Assembly: GCA_031268125.1 (NCBI GenBank)
Contig: JAIRXT010000084.1
Span: 1 to 5,730, forward strand
Source of the DNA: Treponema sp.
Lineage (GTDB): Bacteria; Spirochaetota; Spirochaetia; Treponematales; Breznakiellaceae
DNA length: 5,730 bases
Direction of reading: 5' to 3'
In this document: positions 1 through 4,855 of the stretch, piece by piece
Layout: the number at the start of each line of letters is the position of its first letter
Numbering within the stretch: the stretch's first letter is position 1
Notes under the pieces: generated by a model
What the model saw: the letters and a program-made list of their open reading frames with translations, nothing else
The model's database searches: none
What the model was told of the DNA's origin: nothing
Translations under genes and position numbers: made by a program

Positions 1-74
1 GAAAAATATGCAGGCGCATTCAGTTGGACAGATACACGAATCCTATCATACCCTGATCCCCGTGTATATTCCTT
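1..74. other. Sequence after tnpB with no supported gene
   Basis: In IS66 elements tnpC normally follows tnpB after a short gap. The only minus-strand ATGs here open a nine-codon frame (at about 48) and a frame beginning MRLHIF that runs off the left edge. Neither resembles the start of an IS66 transposase clearly enough to call. Confidence 0.5.
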
Positions 75-437
75 TTATGATACTTTTTGATAAAAAAGCG
101 GTTTATGGGCCTTAAAGAAGTCTATCCCCAAAAGCAGCATCTTTACTTCTTCCGCATTCAGTTCTTCCGCCGCACGCTCCCCTTCCGGCCAAGGAAACCT
201 GTCTTTTTCCAGCAGCTTTTGGCTTAACCAAAACCCAAGGAAACGAAGTTTCCACTTGTCCCACCATACTGCCTTTAATAATTTCCTGCTCCGGCTGCAA
301 AACAGAAATACGCTGCCGCTTAAGGGATTTAATCCCATCTCTTCCTAGATGACGGACGTAAGACCGTTTACCCCTTTCCTCAAATCCGTGTATCCGGGCC
401 GGATATATATCTTTACCCTGCTTAAATCTACCGTCAT
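75..437 (-). pseudogene. tnpB: IS66 TnpB, interrupted by an in-frame amber stop
   Basis: TnpB (IS66 Orf2) is an essential accessory protein of IS66 transposition, usually about 115-120 residues. From the ATG at 437 the frame gives MTVDLSRVKIYIRPGYTDLR and continues KGVNGLTSVI, a typical TnpB N-terminus. Codon 31 (347-345) is then TAG, where glutamine is the likely ancestral residue (CAG to TAG is one change). The same frame goes on with EEMGLNPLSGSVFLFCSRSR, KLLKAVWWDK and a normal C-terminus ending KPLFYQKVS at the TAA at 77-75. Between WWDK and GFWLSQK there are about five residues (WKLRFL region) more than the family spacing WDxxG allows, so a 15-base in-frame insertion is also likely. Reinitiation at the ATG at 338 could give an 87-residue C-terminal piece. 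Identification is firm; loss of function is inferred. Confidence 0.85.
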
Positions 438-727
438 ACCAACCCTCCGGAACTACCCAGTACGGCCCGGAAAACCGCTTCCAGCATTTCAGAGGGGAGC
501 CGGATCCGCACATCCCCTTTGTCGATAATGATTTCCTGGTTTCCCTGGCCGAATGCCGTCTGGGGGAGTTGGACAAACCCCCGGTTCCTTGGCTCACCTT
601 CTTGTGCCCATTTGCATAAACTTGTTACGGATATCCCTTGCCCCCGCGCGTATGCGCTTCGTGACAACCCGCCCGCCTTCCATGCCGCTGCATGGTTCTT
701 CCGTTCTTCGTTTGTGTAGGTCTTCAT
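434..727 (-). CDS. tnpA: IS66 accessory protein TnpA (HTH protein)
   Basis: This 97-residue protein is the first accessory protein of IS66 elements, thought to bind DNA or regulate transposition. Residues about 5-45 form a helix-turn-helix region of the transposase-8 type: NEERKNHAAAWKAGGLS, then SAYARGQGISVTSLCKWAQE, with the usual W before the linker. The C-terminal end, with IRIRLP-like residues (VRIRLPSEMLEAVFRAVLG), is the conserved tail seen in family members of about 100 residues, so the gene looks full length. The ATG at 727 is supported by GGAGG five bases upstream. The stop TGA overlaps the tnpB start as ATGA (437-434), the classic IS66 coupling. I see no damage in this gene. Confidence 0.85.
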   Translation of the reverse strand: MKTYTNEERKNHAAAWKAGGLSRSAYARGQGISVTSLCKWAQEGEPRNRGFVQLPQTAFGQGNQEIIIDKGDVRIRLPSEMLEAVFRAVLGSSGGLV

Positions 728-730
728 CTG

Positions 731-737
731 CTCCTCC
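731..737 (-). promoter_or_regulatory. Ribosome binding site of tnpA
   Basis: On the minus strand GGAGGAG lies just before the ATG at 727, with GGAGG five bases from it. It is the strongest Shine-Dalgarno sequence in the window and fixes the tnpA start. Confidence 0.7.
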
Positions 738-754
738 GGTTTCGCTTGTTTCCC

Positions 755-778
755 GGAAGTTTAATGCGCCCGGCTTAC
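755..778 (-). repeat. Terminal inverted repeat of the IS66 element (tnpA side)
   Basis: The minus strand from 778 inward begins GTAAGCCGGGCGCATTAAAC, matching the GTAA start of IS66 ends, 51 bases before the tnpA ATG. The inner limit is a guess because the partner repeat is outside the window. The interrupted host frame runs six codons into this repeat (V-S-R-A-H-stop). Confidence 0.6.
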
Positions 779-1144
779 CCTTCGCCAGAAGCGGTGAAAT
801 TGACGGTTACAAAAAAAGCGATGGATAGCCATGAGGGACGCACGCTCCCCATCTTCCATGATGTAAAGCGTCCCGCCGCTCCACAGTACGGGTAAGGTAC
901 TCAGCGCCCACCCGTCAAACCCCATGTCCGCTTGGACCGCCCCCCGTACCCCCTCCCGGAACCCTGCGAGCGCGCAATGGGCCTTGCACAACGCCGTTAT
1001 ATTACCGTGGGTAAGTATCACCCCTTTCGGCTCTCCCGTACTCCCGGAGGTATAGTAGATCGCCAGCCCTTCAACAGAAGGATCCAGTTTTACAGGGGGC
1101 ATCAGGGACCGCATTGCTTCCGCGGGGGAGCGGCAAAGGCGGCA
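779..1144 (-). pseudogene. Adenylation (AMP-binding) domain fragment, truncated at both ends
   Basis: The frame encodes the middle of an ANL-superfamily adenylation domain, which activates an amino or carboxylic acid as its adenylate. About 45 residues in lies LAIYYTSGSTGEPKGVILTH, the A3 phosphate-binding loop, followed by HGNITALCKAH. GFDGWALSTLPVLWSGGTLYI corresponds to the A4 FDxS region and the GGTLYI strand of NRPS domains. A full domain has about 500 residues: everything before A3 and everything after the segment following GGTLYI is absent. No genuine start is seen; an ATG at 1114 exists but lacks a convincing ribosome site. The frame directly follows the TAA of the Maf gene at 1147-1145 in the same phase. 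On the other side it is cut by the IS66 end at 778 and terminates at a TAA at 761 inside the element. A run of seven T on this strand (817-811) may hide a frameshift. It is very probably a dead remnant; whether it came from an NRPS or a single-domain ligase is open. Confidence 0.78.
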
Positions 1145-2875
1145 TTAAACACCAAGGACCCGGTCAATAGCAGCAATACTGTAACTCCTGGTCCGCTCAA
1201 TCAGATCCGTTCCCGGTTCCTTTTGCCGCAGCGCCGCGGCCAGCGGAAGAAGGGTAGAGAGAATCCGCCGCCCTTCGTCTCCAAGGCCCGCCAGGTAAAG
1301 GCCGGCGGCGGTTCCGGCGGGCGGGGGCAAGGCCCGTATTTTCTCCCGGTAGGCGGCAAGGAATTCCCGTACCGGCGGCACGGCGGCGGTACGGCAGGGG
1401 GCCGCCGCCGGAGACTCCCCGTCCCGGCGAGGGCGGCAGACGATAGGAGCGCCAAGGCCGTCTGCGGGGATCAGACGGGCCCGCATCCGTTCCCCCGCGG
1501 CTTCAAGAGATTCCCGGTAGTGTACCAGGGTCTCCGTTTCGTAATACCAGGACCCGGCGGATTCCGCACAATCCGGCTCCCGGGGGAGAATCCGTTTTTC
1601 AAGCGGACTGCGGTAGAGAAAACGGGAAAATAGGGCCTCCAGGGGCTCAAATCGGTTCTGGAGGGTATCAAAATAGGGGAACAGATAGGTCCCCCGGGCA
1701 TAGGTCCTCCCCTGGGGGTACGAAAAATCCGCCCCGTAAAGCTCAATCTCGGCGGCTCCAAGAGCCTCCGCCAGCGAAACCGCCGCGTAGGTAACATTGC
1801 CCCCGGAGCCGTCGATCTGCGGGAAAGGCCGCCACCGGGAAGATATGTAGGCGCCCAGGGGATGACCGGCGGAAAAAAAGACCGGCCGCGCCGCCAGAGA
1901 AGCCAGGGGGGGCGGGCTTGCCAGGTCCAGGAACAGGCGGGAAGCGGGGGGAATCCCGCAGGATTCCCGGGAACACCGCCGGACGCCGGGGGGGATAAAG
2001 TGGCGGTAACTGATATGCTGGCAGTCAATAGAAATCACCGCATCCGGCTCCAGGGCGCCGCACAGCAGGGCCGGAAGGCTGGTATCGGTAGCGATAAGGA
2101 AGGGCGCTTCCCCCTGCCTCCGGGCCTCCGCGAGACGGGGGATCTGCGAATCCAGGGAAGGGCCTGCGGCGCAGACGGCCGCCCGGCGTATCCGGGGCAG
2201 GGGGGCGGCCTCCCCCTCCGCCCTCAGGATGTTGCGCAGCGTGTTTTTGAACATCCTGATTCCAAAATGGGCCTGTACCGAATAGTCCGCGGAAATACGG
2301 CCCAGGGCCCGGCGGACCTCCTCCGCTGCCCCGGCAAATTCCCCGCCTTCCACCCTGGGCCGCAGGGGCAGGACCCGGAGCGCCTTTGAAAGAACGGGGA
2401 GGTACAGGTCCGGGATCAGCCGTTCCAGAACGCCGGGCCGGGGGTCTACCAGCAGCCGTACCCTGTCGTCTGCAAGAATACCCCGCAGATCCCTCAATCC
2501 CAGGAGTTCGGCAAAACCCCGGAGGCCGAATTCCACGATGACGGCCCAATCGGTTTCAGACCGCGCCAGGGCCGCTTCAACCTGGTAAGCCCCTCCCAGG
2601 CCCAGAAAAACAAGAAAATCTTCCCCTTCCAGCGCAGCGATAAGCCGTTCCCCTTCCCGCCGGGGATCAAACAGAGAGTGCAGGGGCCGGGCCGGGCCGG
2701 CAGACCGGCCCTCCGCTCCGTATAGGGCAGGGACGGGATCGCCGTTCCGGGCTTCCAGGAACCGGTAACTGACCGGGGCGGAAAAATCGGGCCGCTGGGC
2801 GGCAAGACGGGCCGCCAGTTCCCGGTCCCGCAGGGCGGCCAAATTCCCTTCAAAAAGGATGCGGGGATCACCCAT
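1145..2875 (-). CDS. Maf/DUF115 (MptE-like) glycosyltransferase-type protein, second paralogue
   Basis: This 576-residue protein belongs to the DUF115 family, named after archaeal MptE. Its bacterial members are the Maf (motility-associated factor) proteins that transfer nonulosonic or related sugars to flagellin. Residues about 65-150 look like the Maf N-terminal module: LFDPRREGERLIAAL, FLVFLGLGGAYQVEAAL and WAVIVEFG. The DUF115 core starts near 230 with VCAAGPSLDSQIPRL (the GxGPSL loop, here AAGPSL at 236-241). It continues with PDAVISIDCQHISYRHF (278-293) and GSGGNVTYAAVSLAEALG, and ends with IELYGADFSYPQGRTYARGT (377-396). The last ~110 residues are an unassigned, Pro/Ala-rich then helical tail. 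No signal peptide or membrane segment is seen, so it is likely cytoplasmic. The ATG at 2875 lies inside the end of the upstream paralogue (ATGGGTGA overlap) and has GTGAGG four bases before it. The acceptor is unknown. Confidence 0.82.
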   Translation of the reverse strand: MGDPRILFEGNLAALRDRELAARLAAQRPDFSAPVSYRFLEARNGDPVPALYGAEGRSAGPARPLHSLFDPRREGERLIAALEGEDFLVFLGLGGAYQVEAALARSETDWAVIVEFGLRGFAELLGLRDLRGILADDRVRLLVDPRPGVLERLIPDLYLPVLSKALRVLPLRPRVEGGEFAGAAEEVRRALGRISADYSVQAHFGIRMFKNTLRNILRAEGEAAPLPRIRRAAVCAAGPSLDSQIPRLAEARRQGEAPFLIATDTSLPALLCGALEPDAVISIDCQHISYRHFIPPGVRRCSRESCGIPPASRLFLDLASPPPLASLAARPVFFSAGHPLGAYISSRWRPFPQIDGSGGNVTYAAVSLAEALGAAEIELYGADFSYPQGRTYARGTYLFPYFDTLQNRFEPLEALFSRFLYRSPLEKRILPREPDCAESAGSWYYETETLVHYRESLEAAGERMRARLIPADGLGAPIVCRPRRDGESPAAAPCRTAAVPPVREFLAAYREKIRALPPPAGTAAGLYLAGLGDEGRRILSTLLPLAAALRQKEPGTDLIERTRSYSIAAIDRVLGV

Positions 2876-4346
2876 AAGACCTCACAGAGCCGGAGGATAA
2901 AAGATAGGGCCGGATGATAGATTCAATCCCGGCCCGGAGTTCGGCCCGCCGGGGCCGGGGGCCGCCGGGAAAAATCAGGGGGGCCAGCTCCCCTGCAAGG
3001 GTCTCCCGTGTACGCTCATCCTCCAGGGCGGCCTCCAGAATACCCAGGGCAAGGCCGGGCGCGTCTTTAAGGGGCCGCTGTTCGTGGAACCCGCCGGACG
3101 CCGCCTTCCCGGCCGGGGCCGCATCCCGGACCGTAATCCGGGGAAGCCCCTCAAACAGGCGGTTGTTATCTCCCAGGGTATAGAGCCTTCCGGGGTAGGA
3201 GGCAAGGCGGGCGGCAAACCATTCAGCGTAGATCCGGTGGCTCCCGCCTTCCCGCAGGGCCGTGCTGCGGAAAAAACGCCGGCCGTATTCGGGCTGAATC
3301 CGGGAAGCCCCCTCCCATTCAAGCCGGTCGAAGGCATAGGGCCGCACGTGGGTGCGGATATCCGGTATATCCAGGTCCACCCCGGCGATAATTACCTTCC
3401 CCCGGCCCAGGGCCAGGGCCAGGTCTATGGCGGCGGCGGTAACGGTCCCCCGCTGGGGAAGAACCAGGTGGGGGATGCCCAGGCCCCGCAAAACCAGACC
3501 CTGCCAGAGGCTGCCGTCGGCAATCGCCAGGACGGGGAGATTTCCGCATTGGGAGGGAAGATTGGCGGTACAGGATGCGGCAAGCTCGCGGCCCTGCCCC
3601 TCCGGCCAGGCGGAACCGTTCCTTCGGAACAGTTCGTACAGATGGAGCAGGGCCCAGCCGCCGCCGTCGGTACTCAGGACCAGGTCCGGCAGGATATTCC
3701 GGCGGAGCAGGGCCTGGGCGGAGGATGACGCGGCGATAATAAAGCAGTTTTGCCGCAGTTCCGCGATCAACGGCAGGCTCCCCTCCAGCGAAGGCCCCGC
3801 CCCGGTAATCAAGACGGGCTCCTCCCGGAGGGAGTAGACCGGAAAACGCCGGAAAATCCGCAGATTCCTGAAAAAATTGCGGAACCAGCGGCGCCCAAAG
3901 GCCCGGAGGGTACGGCGTTCCGCGTCAAAACGTCTGAGGGCGGCGGCGGCGGCGGCCAGAAGCCTGACATAAGAATCCCCGTACAGATTCAGGCTGGGCC
4001 GCCATTCTATGATCTTTACCGCCTCCGGGCCGAAATCCTTCCCGGCGGAATTTTCACCCTCCGCCAGGTTATCCAGTTCCTGTCCCAGAAAATCTTCCGC
4101 CGTTGTGCCGGTCCCCGGATCCCAATACACCGCGTCGCCGTCCTGAACCGGCGCCCCGTCCCGGGGGGCCGAAACCCGGAGAACCATGATTCGGGCGCCG
4201 GGAAAGCGCCGGGAAAGGATGGGGATCATATAGCCCAAACCAGGCTCTATCAGGATAAAACACCGGATCTCCGGCGGAATGGAAAGGGCCGCCAGGTACC
4301 GTTCAGCCTCCGCCTGGGGATTGTACCGGGAATGGAGGGCGGCCAT
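2868..4346 (-). CDS. Maf/DUF115 (MptE-like) glycosyltransferase-type protein, first paralogue
   Basis: This 492-residue protein has the same architecture as its downstream neighbour. The N-terminal Maf-like module (about 7-60) reads YNPQAEAERYLAAL, FILIEPGLGYMIPILSRRFP and ARIMVLRVS. A basic, aromatic linker (RRWFRNFFRNLRIFRRF, 152-168) leads to the DUF115 core: VLITGAGPSLEGSLPLI with GAGPSL at 182-187, then PDLVLSTDGGGWALLHL (D227 in STDGG), LPQRGTVTAAAIDLALALG, and VIIAGVDLDIPDIRTH near 318-333. These are the expected nucleotide-sugar-binding elements of the family. No membrane segment or signal peptide is seen. Six alanines at 131-136 are coded by a GCC run. The ATG at 4346 shares its A with the stop of the previous gene (TAATG). 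No good ribosome site precedes it, so translation probably depends on the upstream gene. The two paralogues are strongly diverged. Flagellin or another surface protein is the likely glycosylation target by family, not by direct evidence. Confidence 0.83.
   Translation of the reverse strand: MAALHSRYNPQAEAERYLAALSIPPEIRCFILIEPGLGYMIPILSRRFPGARIMVLRVSAPRDGAPVQDGDAVYWDPGTGTTAEDFLGQELDNLAEGENSAGKDFGPEAVKIIEWRPSLNLYGDSYVRLLAAAAAALRRFDAERRTLRAFGRRWFRNFFRNLRIFRRFPVYSLREEPVLITGAGPSLEGSLPLIAELRQNCFIIAASSSAQALLRRNILPDLVLSTDGGGWALLHLYELFRRNGSAWPEGQGRELAASCTANLPSQCGNLPVLAIADGSLWQGLVLRGLGIPHLVLPQRGTVTAAAIDLALALGRGKVIIAGVDLDIPDIRTHVRPYAFDRLEWEGASRIQPEYGRRFFRSTALREGGSHRIYAEWFAARLASYPGRLYTLGDNNRLFEGLPRITVRDAAPAGKAASGGFHEQRPLKDAPGLALGILEAALEDERTRETLAGELAPLIFPGGPRPRRAELRAGIESIIRPYLLSSGSVRSYG
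2880..2885 (-). promoter_or_regulatory. Ribosome binding site of the second Maf gene
   Basis: GTGAGG stands four bases before the ATG at 2875, inside the 3' end of the preceding gene. It supports this start over alternative downstream codons and suggests coupled but independently recruited translation. Confidence 0.45.
3939..3956. repeat. GGC trinucleotide run (six units)
   Basis: Six perfect GGC units on the plus strand encode the six-alanine run (residues 131-136) of the first Maf gene. Slippage here would add or remove alanines without breaking the frame. Confidence 0.75.
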
Positions 4347-4855
4347 TACAGGAAAGGCAGGATATATTCCACCACTTTGTCCGCGTTATCCGCCTGAAAG
4401 ACCGCCGGAACCTCTGTTTCCAGGCTTTTGGAAAGACGATGGGCAAGGAGTTCCCGGTCGATGATGTTTGAAAAAAGTACTAGCACGTAGCGGGCCGAAA
4501 GGGAAACCGCAACGCCCAGGGCGGCGGTTATGCGGCTTACCTGGTTATAAAAGGATTCCCCCTCTTTGTTCTCATCGTAATTTTGCGGATACGCAAGGAT
4601 AATACCATGAATCAAAGCAAAGGTATTACAGTATTTGACGATCTCGTTTTTTAGCTCCCCGGAAAGCCCGTGGGTCAAGGTATATTCGGCAGAAAGTTCG
4701 GCAGGGGATTCCCTGTCCGGCCTTTCCGCCATGCCTTTTACGGCCGTATCTTTTGCGGACGTATCTTTTACGGCCGTACCCTTCACGGCGGAATCGCGGC
4801 GGGAAGGACCTCCGGAAGCAGCAATTTTAGCGGCGGCTCTGCCTAAAAGCCCCAT
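4346..4855 (-). CDS. Unrecognised 169-residue protein with a lysine-containing five-residue repeat
   Basis: I do not recognise this protein. Residues 1-22 are short and basic (MGLLGRAAAKIAASGG). Residues about 23-42 are four tandem five-residue units of the type AVKGT/AVKDT/SAKDT/AVKGM. From about 55 to the end there is a mixed helix/strand core: NEIVKYCNTFALIHGIILAY, an acidic polar loop QNYDENKEGES, a hydrophobic stretch RITAALGVAVSLSARYVLVLFS, then IIDRELLAHRLSKSLE and a hydrophobic C-terminal end VVEYILPFL. The hydrophobic stretch contains Arg and Ser and looks more like a buried strand-helix than a membrane segment. No signal peptide is evident. The ATG at 4855 directly follows the TAA of the upstream acidic gene, and the stop overlaps the Maf start by one base. 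Its position suggests it works with the acidic protein or the Maf proteins. It is likely a real gene because of this packing and the structured core. Confidence 0.75.
   Translation of the reverse strand: MGLLGRAAAKIAASGGPSRRDSAVKGTAVKDTSAKDTAVKGMAERPDRESPAELSAEYTLTHGLSGELKNEIVKYCNTFALIHGIILAYPQNYDENKEGESFYNQVSRITAALGVAVSLSARYVLVLFSNIIDRELLAHRLSKSLETEVPAVFQADNADKVVEYILPFL
4735..4794 (-). repeat. 15-bp tandem repeat, four units, inside the 169-residue gene
   Basis: Four 15-base units begin at 4735, 4750, 4765 and 4780 (plus strand CTTTTACGGCCGTAT and close variants). The first and third differ by one base; the fourth is the most diverged. On the minus strand they encode the five-residue units ending in K-G/D-T/M. 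The period is a multiple of three, so copy-number change keeps the frame. Confidence 0.8.

Larger units (their letters stand above)
1..778 (-). mobile_element. IS66-family insertion sequence, 5' (tnpA-tnpB) part
   Basis: The stretch carries the standard front end of an IS66 element: a terminal repeat, a small HTH gene tnpA, then tnpB joined to it by an ATGA overlap. The outer end is placed at 778, where the minus strand begins GTAAGCCGGGCGC; IS66 ends are known to begin GTAA. The host adenylation-domain frame breaks exactly there. The large transposase gene tnpC and the other terminal repeat are not in the window and would lie beyond position 1. The element is clearly less GC-rich than the genes to its right, which fits later arrival. 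IS66 elements usually make an 8-base target duplication; 779-786 (CCTTCGCC) is the candidate copy on this side. With an amber stop in tnpB this copy may be inactive. Confidence 0.82.

Noticed and set aside
1..74. Start of tnpC
   Set aside because: Only short or truncated frames are visible and none shows recognisable IS66 transposase sequence.
1145..1147. Recoded stop making a Maf-adenylation fusion protein
   Set aside because: Same-phase placement has a one-in-three chance, TAA is the least leaky stop, and the adenylation part is broken at both ends.
932..1633. Long plus-strand open frame of 233 codons
   Set aside because: It lies antisense to the adenylation fragment and the second Maf gene and its translation is Arg/Gly/Pro-rich with no motif; it is a by-product of GC-rich codon use on the other strand.
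3084..4397. Several plus-strand open frames of 160-215 codons across the first Maf gene
   Set aside because: They overlap a well-supported gene with family motifs, overlap one another, and show low-complexity Gly/Pro/Arg translations without domains.
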